39,366 bases of DNA from CBDCRK01 sp965220955 (GTDB taxonomy: Bacteria; Desulfobacterota; Binatia; Bin18; CBDCRK01). Location: NCBI GenBank assembly GCA_965220955.1, contig CBDCRK010000040.1, positions 1 to 39,366 on the forward strand, in the 5' to 3' direction. Under the pieces are notes generated by a model. The model was not told where the DNA came from. It searched no databases and worked only from the letters and a program-made list of their open reading frames with translations. Of the stretch, positions 25,541 to 33,769 are shown one piece after another. The translations under genes and the position numbers were made by a program. How positions within the stretch are numbered: the stretch's first letter is position 1; every line of letters begins with the position of its first letter.

Positions 25541-26635
25541 ATGGCCCTGAAAAAGAATAAAGTCTATGCGGTGATTATGGCTGGAGGGGTGGGAAGCCGT
25601 TTTTGGCTGCGCCGCCGCCTCTTCCCTAAACAGTTCCTTCCTATTGTGCATCGCCGAACCATGCTGGAAGAAACCTGTCGCCGGCTACGCCCGCTTGTCC
25701 CTTGGGAGAATATTGTGGTTGTGGCCGGACAGGAGCATGCATCCCACGTACGCTGCATCCTTCCAACCTTGCCACGGCAAAACCTCCTGCTTGAGCCCTG
25801 CAGTCGAAACACTGCTCCTTGTATTGGCCTTGCTGCCCTGCACATCCAGCGCCATTGTGCCGAGGCGGTGATGATTGTGCTCCCTGCTGACCACGCCATT
25901 GGTAATCCTCGGGCTTTCCGTATGACGCTTAAGACTGCGGTTGCTACTGCTCGGGAACAAGGGTGTTTGGTAACCATTGGAGTGACCCCTAATCATCCGG
26001 AGACTGGTTATGGATACATCCGCGCCGGAGCAGAGGTGGCAGAGAAAAGAAATGCCTTGTGGGTACGGAGCTTTCACGAGAAACCTTCCCGGAGACAGGC
26101 CGAACGGTTTGTTTCTAGCGGGGAGTATCTCTGGAATAGTGGGATGTTTGTGTTCTAGGCCCCGAATATTCTCCAGGCTCTCAGACGGTTTTTACCCTCT
26201 GTATATCGTGGTCTTGCCCGTGTGGGTGGATCGCAAAAACAAAAAGCTCGGGCTTTACGGAGCGAGTACCCACGCCTTCCCTCGATTTCCATCGACTATG
26301 GGGTCATTGAAAAGGTGTGTCAGACGAACTCATCTCTGCGCCTAGTAGTGATCCCTGGAGATTTTGGCTGGTCGGACATAGGGAGTTGGGATGCTCTGGC
26401 AGGATTTTGGCAGAAAGATGCCGCGGGCAATGCCGTGGAAGGAAAAGCGGTACTCATTGACACTCGCGGAGCCGTTATCCTAAGTCCCTCCCGTCTGGTT
26501 GTCCTTGTTGGGGTTGAGGATGTTATAGTAATCAACGCCGGGGATGCAATTTTAGTGTGCCAACGTTCTCAGGCACAGAAGGTGAGGCGAGTGGTAGAGG
26601 AGCTAGAGAAGCGTGGACTGCGCGGGTACCTGTGA
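25541..26635 (+). pseudogene. manC: Mannose-1-phosphate guanylyltransferase, interrupted by an amber codon
   Basis: Would make GDP-mannose from GTP and mannose-1-phosphate for polysaccharide synthesis. The nucleotidyltransferase start AGGVGSRFW and PKQFLP are visible, as are LLEPCSRNTAP, LPADH and FHEKP. The frame is continuous in one phase for 364 codons, the size of short-form enzymes. It has a TAG at 26156-26158, right after WNSGMFVF, where the family continues. The C-terminal part resumes in the same frame (APNILQALRRFLPS to GDFGWSDIGSW). The usual WPxSR after the first motif is WLRRR here, a second departure. GAGG precedes the ATG. Loss of function is likely, though a sequencing error at one base would also explain the stop. 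Confidence 0.85.
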
Positions 26636-26639
26636 AGTA

Positions 26640-26762
26640 AGCTGTTAGCCATCAGCTCTCAGCTTTTCCTCTGCTGCCTCTCTTTCTGAAGCATCTACCC
26701 TTCTCCTGGGTGCCTAAAAGGGCAGTTTCCTGTTCTTCCTGATGGCTGACTGTTGAGCTGAA
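26640..26762. repeat. Inverted pair of dispersed repeats (REP/BIME-like)
   Basis: AGCTGTTAGCCATCAGCTC (from 26640) and, about 100 bases on, CTGATGGCTGACTGTTGAGC (26739-26758) are inverse relatives sharing GCCATCAG/CTGATGGC. The same inverted pairing occurs at 39.05-39.16 kb. It lies between manC and the terminator. Confidence 0.65.
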
Positions 26763-26770
26763 CGTTTATC

Positions 26771-26799
26771 CCTGGCTTAGTTGCGCCAGGTATTTTTTT
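26771..26799 (+). terminator. Intrinsic terminator after manC
   Basis: CCTGGC (26771-26776) pairs with GCCAGG (26785-26790) across an 8-base loop, followed by TATTTTTTT. Confidence 0.8.
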
Positions 26800-26816
26800 G
26801 AGTAGAATGAATTTTT

Positions 26817-26852
26817 ATGCATTCTGACGCACGTATGCATTCTGACGCACGT
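26817..26852 (+). repeat. Direct duplication of an 18-bp unit
   Basis: 26817-26834 and 26835-26852 are identical, begin with ATG, and are in frame with the downstream gene, each encoding MHSDAR. They lie just before the likely true start at 26874. Confidence 0.9.
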
Positions 26853-26873
26853 TGTCAGAAAGAGAGGTCCAAC

Positions 26874-27707
26874 ATGAAAGCAACAACCACAGGAAAGCGG
26901 GCAACTGCTTGGGAGATGGGTAGGGGAGTGATACACATAGGAATTGTTGCCGCAATTTTGAGTCTGTTTACTTCCTCATGTCAGGCAGAGGAGCAGGTGG
27001 TAGAGACAGTGGAGGTTGAAGTTCGTAATGTGAGATTTGATCACCTCTCTAATTCGCCAGTAGTGATCTTACAAGACAAAGGTAAGGAAAAAGCCATGCC
27101 CATCTGGGTAGGTGCATTTGAAGCACAGGCTATTGCCATGGAGATGAGAAGCGTGACATCTCCCCGGCCTCTTACGCATGATCTTCTCAAGACTATTCTG
27201 CAGGATGTGGGAGTAGCGTTTGACAAGGCGGTGGTCAGTGAACTTAAGGAAAATACGTATTATGCCCGCATTTACTTGACCAATGGGGATAAGCATATTG
27301 AAATTGACAGCCGACCCAGTGATGCTATCGCCCTAGCACTACGCTTTCACAAGCCGATCTTTGTAGCCAAGTCTCTGATGGAACGGAGAAGTGTTTTTGA
27401 CCTGGGTGAGGTCAGGGGTAAGATCTCCACTGAGCAGGTGCGCGGGATTACGGTGCAGAACCTCACTGAAGAGCTGGCTGCCTACTTTGACCTATCTGGG
27501 AAAGCTGGAGTTCTTGTCTCAGACGTAGGAGATGAGAGAAAGGCACCGGACTTACACCGCGGAGATGTGATTCTTGCCATCGAGGATAAAGAGGTACATG
27601 GGGTAACCGACTTTAGAGACAGAATCACCGAAAAGGAAGGGCAGGAGATCACCTTACGCGTGCATCGGGAGGGTCAAGAAATTAGAGTTAGCCTTGCGCC
27701 TGAGTAA
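26874..27707 (+). CDS. Exported bifunctional-nuclease (DUF151) and PDZ domain protein
   Basis: The N-terminal hydrophobic segment (IGIVAAILSLFTSSCQA) indicates export; the cysteine could be a lipidation site but the lipobox is poor. The BFN/DUF151 domain follows (VRNVRFDHLSNSPVVILQDKG, MPIWVGAFEAQAIAMEM, IDSRPSDAIALALRF), a family with reported RNase and DNase activity. The C-terminal about 80 residues form a PDZ-like domain (GVLVSDVGDERKAPDLHRGDVILAIEDKEV). I chose the ATG at 26874 because GAGAGG precedes it. The upstream 57 bases are mostly duplicated repeat. This puts a nuclease-type domain in the envelope, unusual for a DUF151 protein. Its partners are unknown. Confidence 0.82.
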   Translation: MKATTTGKRATAWEMGRGVIHIGIVAAILSLFTSSCQAEEQVVETVEVEVRNVRFDHLSNSPVVILQDKGKEKAMPIWVGAFEAQAIAMEMRSVTSPRPLTHDLLKTILQDVGVAFDKAVVSELKENTYYARIYLTNGDKHIEIDSRPSDAIALALRFHKPIFVAKSLMERRSVFDLGEVRGKISTEQVRGITVQNLTEELAAYFDLSGKAGVLVSDVGDERKAPDLHRGDVILAIEDKEVHGVTDFRDRITEKEGQEITLRVHREGQEIRVSLAPE

Positions 27708-27772
27708 GGGTGAAGCAGGCTTCGGCGCTAACTGACAAGGGATCATTCTAGGGGTCAATGCTCTGCCCTGGC

Positions 27773-27979
27773 TCAGGCCTGGTCCAAAGAAGCGGCCCAC
27801 TGTTCAAAGTTAAAAATTGTTTCCTGGGATGAGGGTTCTTGGGGAAACGAGGACCCAACTCCTTGGGCTTGGCTTGGGACGGGTCCCTGAGAAGGCAAGC
27901 GGGCTGGTCGCTCTCTTCCTACACACCCACTCAATATAAGAGCAACAAGAAGGCTCAAATACACAATTAATTTGTTCAT
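27773..27979 (-). CDS. Small putative lipoprotein
   Basis: A 68-residue protein with a textbook lipoprotein signal: MNKLIVYLSLLVALILSGC, lipobox LSGC with the lipidated cysteine at residue 19. The mature part is short, Pro/Ser/Gln-rich and of unknown function. AT-rich sequence with several TATA-like stretches lies just upstream (27990-28022). It converges with the nuclease/PDZ gene. Confidence 0.6.
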   Translation of the reverse strand: MNKLIVYLSLLVALILSGCVGRERPARLPSQGPVPSQAQGVGSSFPQEPSSQETIFNFEQWAASLDQA

Positions 27980-28206
27980 AGATGCTCTTTATTGGAAACC
28001 TACTATATAATACATATAATAATGGTTCTTACTCCTTGAGACAAGACCGCTGAAAATTGATCGCCGAAGGCAAAGCCACCACAAGAGACATTACTAGCAG
28101 CCGATTACTGAGAGCTACTGCAGGAGACACTGGGCCAAGGATCATTGTGGAAAAGGATGTCATGCCCGCGTTAAGCTGTTGTTGATCCTGCGGTAAGGAG
28201 AAGACT

Positions 28207-28494
28207 ATGGCCAGAAGCCCGTCAATGCAGGATGAAGTACGCAGAACAACTGAGACCGTTTCCCCGGGAGAAAAAACCGGGGTTGAAAGGCTGCTCAGAA
28301 TTGTGGCCTTGGAGATAGGCATCCTTATTTTGCTACTTGTTTATCTTGCTTTCCGCCCGCAGCCGGGTCGCTTTCAGTTTGTAGGGATTCGCAGCGACGA
28401 GGCAGTGTTTTATGACACTGCTGCCGGTATGCTAATTAGCCGGGTGGTTTCTCCGACAGGGGGCGAAGCTGGTTCAGGCCAGCCGGGCGAGTGA
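28207..28494 (+). CDS. Hypothetical single-pass membrane protein
   Basis: A 95-residue frame with one membrane helix (about residues 30-49: IVALEIGILILLLVYLAF). A charged N-terminal tail precedes it and a short C-terminal domain follows it. AAGGAG lies at good distance before the ATG, which supports expression. I do not recognise the family. The next gene follows 76 bases on in the same direction. Confidence 0.6.
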   Translation: MARSPSMQDEVRRTTETVSPGEKTGVERLLRIVALEIGILILLLVYLAFRPQPGRFQFVGIRSDEAVFYDTAAGMLISRVVSPTGGEAGSGQPGE

Positions 28495-28570
28495 GCAGTT
28501 GGAGTTAATAGTGACAAGGGTAAGACGGGAAAGGTCGGGGTGGCAGCGAAACTAAAAAGGAGATAGGGAG

Positions 28571-29533
28571 ATGCCAGATTTGGGGGTTGTGCTGTCAACC
28601 GCCACAGAAGCTTCGCCTCAGGAATTTATTCGTCTGGGGCAGGTGGCGGAGGAAAAAGGGTTTGCTGCGGTTCTGGTCAATGAGGGGAGGGGGGATGCCC
28701 TCGCTTGTGCGCAGGCGATTGCCTTTGGGACCTCGCGGATCAAGGTCGGTACCAACATTGCTAATATCTACTTCCGTCACCCTTTTCTGGCGGCAATGAC
28801 TGCAACAACCATTGCTGACCTCTCTGGTGGGCGCCTGCTTCTGGGTCTGGGTGTCAGTCACCGTCCGCTTGTTGAATCGCTTGGCATGAAGATGGAAGAG
28901 CCACGTAGGTATATGCGTACGTACGTTGAAACGCTGAAGAAGGCATTTGCCGGAGGGCCTGTTGGCGCGTTTTTCCATCCACGATCGTCTCCGTATCCTG
29001 TTCCCGTTTACGTTGCCTCTGTGACCATAGAGACCGCGGAGATAGGAGGGGAGTTAGCTGACGGTATTATGCCCTTCCTTCCTGCCCGAGGATACCTGAC
29101 TCGTTTGCTTGCAGCCGCCAAGAATGCGGCAAAAAGAGCTGGAAAAGATGCGGAACAACTCGATTGTATTGTGAGTATTCCCACCTTTATCTCTGAAGAC
29201 CTTGAACAAGCCAGATCCGCTGCCCGTTATAATCTGGCGTTCTTTGCCCAGCTTCCTTTCTATCGTATGCAGTGGCGGCGATGCGGATTTGTTGAGGAAG
29301 TGAACGCTCTCAAGCAAGCGTGGCAAACGGGCAACCGACGTGAGGCTGCCAAATTAGTGACTGACAGAATGATTGAGGAGGTATGTGTCTTTGGCCCGCC
29401 CAGACAGTGTCAGGAGCAGTTGGAAGCGTTTCGTCAAGCTGGGGCCAAGATGCCTGTCCTGGCTGTGAGTCCAGTGAACGAGGACAGACTGTCAGCTACC
29501 TACAGAGCTCTTGATGTCCTTGCCCCCCAATGA
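28571..29533 (+). CDS. LLM-class flavin/F420-dependent oxidoreductase
   Basis: Second luciferase-like TIM-barrel oxidoreductase in the window, of the shorter, F420-dependent reductase-like kind (320 residues). Family segments: GVVLST at the start, RIKVGTNIANIYFRHPFLAAM, and LSGGRLLLGLGVSH (about residues 82-97). Near the C-terminus is FGPPRQCQEQLEAFRQAGA. AAAGGAG precedes the ATG. The substrate is unknown and no F420 biosynthesis gene is nearby, so FMN is equally possible. Confidence 0.9.
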   Translation: MPDLGVVLSTATEASPQEFIRLGQVAEEKGFAAVLVNEGRGDALACAQAIAFGTSRIKVGTNIANIYFRHPFLAAMTATTIADLSGGRLLLGLGVSHRPLVESLGMKMEEPRRYMRTYVETLKKAFAGGPVGAFFHPRSSPYPVPVYVASVTIETAEIGGELADGIMPFLPARGYLTRLLAAAKNAAKRAGKDAEQLDCIVSIPTFISEDLEQARSAARYNLAFFAQLPFYRMQWRRCGFVEEVNALKQAWQTGNRREAAKLVTDRMIEEVCVFGPPRQCQEQLEAFRQAGAKMPVLAVSPVNEDRLSATYRALDVLAPQ

Positions 29534-29604
29534 GTCCGAAGCGAAACGTAGTCAGGGGTTAACCTGGTTTTAATTCCCTCCTAAACCCTACTCTCTTGAA
29601 AGGG

Positions 29605-30072
29605 TCAATCCTGCTCGACTTCCTCGAGTTGGCCTCGGATCAAACCGTCAGGGTGGTCAACTGTGTGCACATTAACGTAAGTGTTGCCTTGATGTATTGC
29701 CCGAAATAGGCTCTCTATATTCCCGATGATATGGGGGCAAGTAGGGTTATCCTCAGGGATAGTGGGGATAATATTGTCATCCGTCAGTATTACGTTGTGG
29801 ATCCACCTTCCGTTTACATTCCAACCCAGCTCATGAAATCCGGCCAGGAAGGCAACTACGGGTCCATTCGCGTCCAGGGGAGCACAGTGAATATGTGCCT
29901 GCGTTACCCTTGGGCCGCCGAGAACCCCGAGTTGAAACTCTGCTACCGTTCTATCCTCAATGAACTCGATTATAGCTCCCCCTGTTACATGGGTGTCCAA
30001 CGCGGGAACTTCCTGATGCCCCGTCATTAAAAGGGGGGAAAGATGGATCTCGGGGGACAAATAGTCTTCCAT
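29605..30072 (-). CDS. CHRD-domain protein without visible signal peptide
   Basis: CHRD domains are beta-rich modules, usually in secreted proteins. The core is clear: HLSPLLMTGHQEVPALDTHVTGGA, then AHIHCAPLDANGPVV and a C-terminal NTYVNVHTVDHPDGLIRGQL. The frame is open to 30273, but that part overlaps the remnant regulator on the other strand, so I stop at the ATG at 30072; the ATG at 30027 is also possible. None of these starts gives a signal peptide, unlike most CHRD proteins. The 5' end may therefore have been lost in a rearrangement. Confidence 0.6.
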   Translation of the reverse strand: MEDYLSPEIHLSPLLMTGHQEVPALDTHVTGGAIIEFIEDRTVAEFQLGVLGGPRVTQAHIHCAPLDANGPVVAFLAGFHELGWNVNGRWIHNVILTDDNIIPTIPEDNPTCPHIIGNIESLFRAIHQGNTYVNVHTVDHPDGLIRGQLEEVEQD

Positions 30073-30551
30073 CCCTTTCGTTTGGACCTGGTCAATGAGC
30101 GATTGTGGCGGGGTGAGGAAGTGGTTGCATTGCGGCCGAAGAGCTTTGCAGCGCTGCGGTATCTGGTAGAGAACCGTGAAGGGAAGTAGGACAGGCAGAG
30201 GAAGGGCTGGGCGTGCTAGCTGAAGCGCTGGCTTTGGTGGATAAAACTGGGGAGCGTTACTATGGGGCCTCACTGTACCGGCTCAAGGGGAAGCTGTTAT
30301 TACACTCTGGTGTCCAGAGCCCAGAGTCAGAGGCAGAGCAGTGTTTTCGTCAGGCTATCGATATTACCCGGCATCAACAAGCAAAGTCTTTAGAGTTGCG
30401 AGCCTCAACCAGCCTTACTCGCCTGTGGCAGCGCCAAGGCAAGCGGACGGAAGCTCATAGTCTGTTGTCTGAGGTTTATAACTGGTTCACTGAGGGATTT
30501 GACACGGTAGATTTGCAGGAGGCCCAGGCATTGTTGGACGAGTTAGTATAA
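30043..30551 (+). pseudogene. Remnant of a winged-helix/AAA-ATPase/TPR regulator with the middle deleted
   Basis: The first 48 codons (from the ATG at 30043, after GGGGGG) read VFHPFRLDLVNERLWRGEE and LRPKSFAALRYLVENREGK. This is the start of the OmpR-type DNA-binding domain of large AAA/TPR regulators, and it ends at TAG 30187-30189. In another frame from about 30186 the sequence is the C-terminal TPR end of the same protein type: ALALVDKTGERYYGASLYRLKGKLLL and FRQAIDITRHQQAKSLELRAS, ending GFDTVDLQEAQALLDELV. The whole ATPase and most TPRs are missing. This is a non-functional relic made by one large internal deletion. Confidence 0.8.
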
Positions 30552-30611
30552 AACCGAGATATTTTGCTGAAAAAGCAGTGTAGCTGATGACAGTCAATAG
30601 GAGAGGGTTCT

Positions 30612-32981
30612 TCATCTGACCTCAACAGTTAGGGTCTCTGCCGTCCGCTGAAGTTTTATTGTCAGGATTTTCTTGGCCGCGTCCCACCACCAGCCGCTCG
30701 TAGCTAGATCAAGGGACTGGGCAGTATCCAGAGAGGGGACGGATATGCTGTTCCCTCTCACCTCATGCACTGTCGGCTGTTGATGAATATTAAGCAGGTA
30801 GGTTCGCTTGGGCTCATAGCTGGGAAAGTTCCCCTGTACCTCTCCTGCAGTAAATGTCAAAACTCCCGCGCTTTCCGTCAGCCGAAAAGGGGTAAGCGTG
30901 TAGGCCCCTGTCTGATAATGGGTGGTCTTGCCGTCGTCCTCGTACAGGGTGAAGGAACCATCGACGCCGCGATAGACCTCCAGAGTTAGAGGATCCAGCG
31001 GATGTTCTCCTGAGTACTGTACCTCCGGCCCCAGGGGAAGAATAGCACCTTGTCGGATGAACAGGGGGAGAGTGTCCAGCGGCGCTGGAATCGTCAGAGA
31101 ACAAGGACCCGTATAGACCGTGTCGGTCCAGAAGTCTACCCAGACGCTGGCAGGTAAGTAGACATTGCGTTCCGTCGCTCCCTCTTCTAATACCGGGGCA
31201 ACCAGTATCTCACGACCAAATAAGTATTCATCGTTCAGATTCAACGCCCGAGGATCCGCGGGAAACTCTAGCACCAACGGGCGCATGAAGGGCATGCCAG
31301 TGCTAGAAGCCTCGTAGGCCGCAGAGTAAATATAGGGCAGAAGACGATAGCGCAGATAGAGGTATTGGCGGCACATTGCTTCTACCTCGGGACTAAACTG
31401 CCAGGGTTCGCGCAGTTGGGTTTGATCCCCATGGGGGCGGCACAATGGACAGAAAACACCAAACTGGAACCAGCGGGTGTAGAGCTCAGGCGTGCATGTC
31501 CCGGCAAAGCCAAAACCGCCAATGTCAGTACCCCATAGTGGGATGCCGGCTAGGCCAACATTAAGACCCAGGGCTACTTGCATACGCAAGGCAGCAAAGG
31601 TCATATCCACATCTCCTGACCATAGCCCAGCCCCATAACGCTGGGAGCCAGGGAACGCTGAGCGGCTGAAGATAAATACGCGCTGCTCAGGGGCATACTG
31701 CTGGTGCGCCTCGAAGACTGCCTGGTGTACCCAGAGGGCGGTCAAGTTATGGACTGTTGCCGCTGGCCCGGCATGGTGGGCCATATCCTGAAAGTGTTTG
31801 GCGGGCTCGTTGAGGTCTGTCCACCAACCAGCTACTCCCAGCTCAAGCAAGGGCTGGTGTTTGGTTGCCCACCAAGCACGGGTTTCAGGGTTCGAGAAGT
31901 CCATCAGTGCACATTCTCCTGGCCAAAAGTCAAACGTATATACCGATCCGTCATAGCGTTTGGCCAGATACCCCTTGGTTAGAGCTTCGGGGTAATTGTG
32001 ACTTTTGATGGTGAGGTAGGGCTCTTCGATGACCATGAGTTGAAAACCTTGATCTTTGAGTTGGGCAATCATGCCTTGCGGGTCAGGCCAGTCAAAAGGC
32101 TGAAACGCCATATCTCCCATCTCCTGAAACCAAAATACATCTAAGATCAGGGCATCGCACGGCAGCCCCTTGGCGCGGAAGGTCCGAGCAGTGGTCTCTA
32201 ACTCTTCACGGTTGCGATAGCCATAACGGGACTGTAATAGTCCGAACACCCAACGTGGCGGGAGAGGGGGAAACCCGGTTAGCTCCATAAAGGTGTGTAA
32301 AAGGCGGGGTAGGTCGGGCCCGTAGAGAACATAGTATTGCAGCCCCCCACCCTGGGCCTGGTAAGAAAAGGTCAGTGGATCAGTGTGGCCCAGGTCCCAG
32401 ATTGCCTTCTGCGGGTTGTCAACCAGTAGTCCGTACCCGCGTAGACTCAAAAGTGAGGGGAAGATGGTTGCCGCTGGCGGGGGATGCTGGTTCCAGACTT
32501 CTCGCAGGTGTCCTCGGTGGTCGAGGTCCATATGGTCAATAAGCTGATTTGCCTGTCCCATGCCATAGAAGTGATCCTCAGCAGCAAGCTGGTAGCGCAA
32601 CGTATACTCCCAATACGACCAGGACAGCCCACCTTCATCTTTTTCTTCTAGAAAGAGACGACCATCAGCAGTAAAATAACGCAGACGAAAAGGGTTGCGT
32701 GTGGCCTCGATCAATAGTTCTCCCACTTGCACGCGCACGGTCGCAGGCGTCTCGGTGAGGGTGATGGCTAGCCTTGCAGACCAATGGCGGCGATAGACCG
32801 CATACGAGTCTATCCCTCGTTGGGTGTAGAGCCGCCAATGTGTAGGTACCCAAGTGTGACGAATCACGTTAGGTAGAATAGGCGTGAGGATAAGGTCCGA
32901 GCTTTCAAAGGAAAAAACAATATCTCTGCCACGCTGGTTGACTGCAAGTAACGGTCCCAGGGTTCCTACTGTGATCGGCAT
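30612..32981 (-). CDS. Glycoside hydrolase family 31 (alpha-glucosidase-like)
   Basis: Retaining GH31 enzyme, probably cleaving alpha-linked glucose or xylose; the exact substrate is not readable. The catalytic nucleophile is D389 in GWWTDLNEPA and the acid/base is D457 in LWSGD. The N-terminal beta-sandwich (EDHFYGMGQ), the PPRWVFGLLQSRYGYRN entry to the barrel, and the C-terminal beta domains (REILVAPVLEEGATERNVYLPA) are all present. The ATG at 32981 is chosen for the GGAGG upstream; it gives 789 residues, normal for the family. No signal peptide is seen, so it is likely cytoplasmic. No sugar transporter is adjacent. Confidence 0.93.
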   Translation of the reverse strand: MPITVGTLGPLLAVNQRGRDIVFSFESSDLILTPILPNVIRHTWVPTHWRLYTQRGIDSYAVYRRHWSARLAITLTETPATVRVQVGELLIEATRNPFRLRYFTADGRLFLEEKDEGGLSWSYWEYTLRYQLAAEDHFYGMGQANQLIDHMDLDHRGHLREVWNQHPPPAATIFPSLLSLRGYGLLVDNPQKAIWDLGHTDPLTFSYQAQGGGLQYYVLYGPDLPRLLHTFMELTGFPPLPPRWVFGLLQSRYGYRNREELETTARTFRAKGLPCDALILDVFWFQEMGDMAFQPFDWPDPQGMIAQLKDQGFQLMVIEEPYLTIKSHNYPEALTKGYLAKRYDGSVYTFDFWPGECALMDFSNPETRAWWATKHQPLLELGVAGWWTDLNEPAKHFQDMAHHAGPAATVHNLTALWVHQAVFEAHQQYAPEQRVFIFSRSAFPGSQRYGAGLWSGDVDMTFAALRMQVALGLNVGLAGIPLWGTDIGGFGFAGTCTPELYTRWFQFGVFCPLCRPHGDQTQLREPWQFSPEVEAMCRQYLYLRYRLLPYIYSAAYEASSTGMPFMRPLVLEFPADPRALNLNDEYLFGREILVAPVLEEGATERNVYLPASVWVDFWTDTVYTGPCSLTIPAPLDTLPLFIRQGAILPLGPEVQYSGEHPLDPLTLEVYRGVDGSFTLYEDDGKTTHYQTGAYTLTPFRLTESAGVLTFTAGEVQGNFPSYEPKRTYLLNIHQQPTVHEVRGNSISVPSLDTAQSLDLATSGWWWDAAKKILTIKLQRTAETLTVEVR

Positions 32982-33135
32982 TGAATTCCTCCGGTATCTC
33001 GCAACCAGCTCCGGGCAACCACGGGGGGTTACCCCCACCAGTTGTCATTTTTTTCTTTATCCTGCAAGAGTCGAGGAAGGCTGACGGCGGCGAGCTAAAT
33101 TTCACTATGATCCTTATAAGCAGGGGCGCATTCCA

Positions 33136-33372
33136 TCAGGCGAAGGTAACCTTACCCCGTTTTTTGTCGGCTTCACACCGGAGGTGGTAAGTGTTGTCAG
33201 CACGGAAAACCTGGTGATGGACCAGCGCGTGAGCGCGGAAGGGATAGTCCCACAGAGGTCGATGCATCAAGTATTTATGCAGGCCCCACTCAAAAAAGCT
33301 CGCAAAAGCAAAAAATCCCACAAAACCAAGCCTCTGCTTAAGGAGAATCGACACAAAACCAAGGTAGACCAT
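33136..33372 (-). pseudogene. Fatty-acid hydroxylase/sterol desaturase family fragment
   Basis: The 78-residue frame begins like an integral-membrane fatty acid hydroxylase: a hydrophobic helix, then HKYLMH and HALVHH, two of the metal-binding His motifs. It breaks off after YHLRCEADKKRGK. The later transmembrane and His-rich parts are absent, so only the 5' third survives. The motif spacing is clear enough for the family call. Confidence 0.65.
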
Positions 33373-33431
33373 CAACGTTTTCCCGCCTTTCTTGGCTACA
33401 TAGAGTTGCCTGTCGGCGTTAAAGAACCTCT

Positions 33432-33453
33432 CCCCGGGACGGTCTGCCCGGGG
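33432..33453 (-). terminator. Hairpin downstream of infA, weak terminator candidate
   Basis: CCCCGGG (33432-33438) and CCCGGGG (33447-33453) form a 7-bp GC stem with an 8-base loop. On the minus strand only a short TTCTTT follows, so termination may be partial. Confidence 0.4.
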
Positions 33454-33489
33454 ACAGAACTCTATATTTTTGCTGCTTGGCTCTGAGGC

Positions 33490-33708
33490 CTAGCGATGGC
33501 GGTAGGTGATCCTTCCCCGGCTCAAATCGTAGGGGGAAAGCTCCATAGTGACCCGGTCCCCTGGCAGAATTTTGATGTAGTACTTACGCATCTTGCCCGC
33601 AGCATGGGCTAGGACCACATGCTTGTTATCCAGCCCGACGCGGAACATAGCGTTAGGTAGACTTTCCAGGACGATCCCGGTTACCTCAATGTTGTCTGCT
33701 TTACTCAT
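33490..33708 (-). CDS. infA: Translation initiation factor IF-1
   Basis: Single-domain OB-fold factor that binds the 30S A-site during initiation. The 72-residue protein is complete: IEVTGIVLESLPNAMFRVGLDN, then AHAAGKMRKYYIKILPGDRV and the C-terminal YDLSRGRITYRHR. The N-terminus starts MSKADNIEV where many species have MAKED. It stands alone rather than in a ribosomal-protein operon. Confidence 0.97.
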   Translation of the reverse strand: MSKADNIEVTGIVLESLPNAMFRVGLDNKHVVLAHAAGKMRKYYIKILPGDRVTMELSPYDLSRGRITYRHR

Positions 33709-33769
33709 ACCTTGATAAAATATCCTACAATCTCAAAACCGTCTACTCCAGCCGATCAGTTCCTCTATT

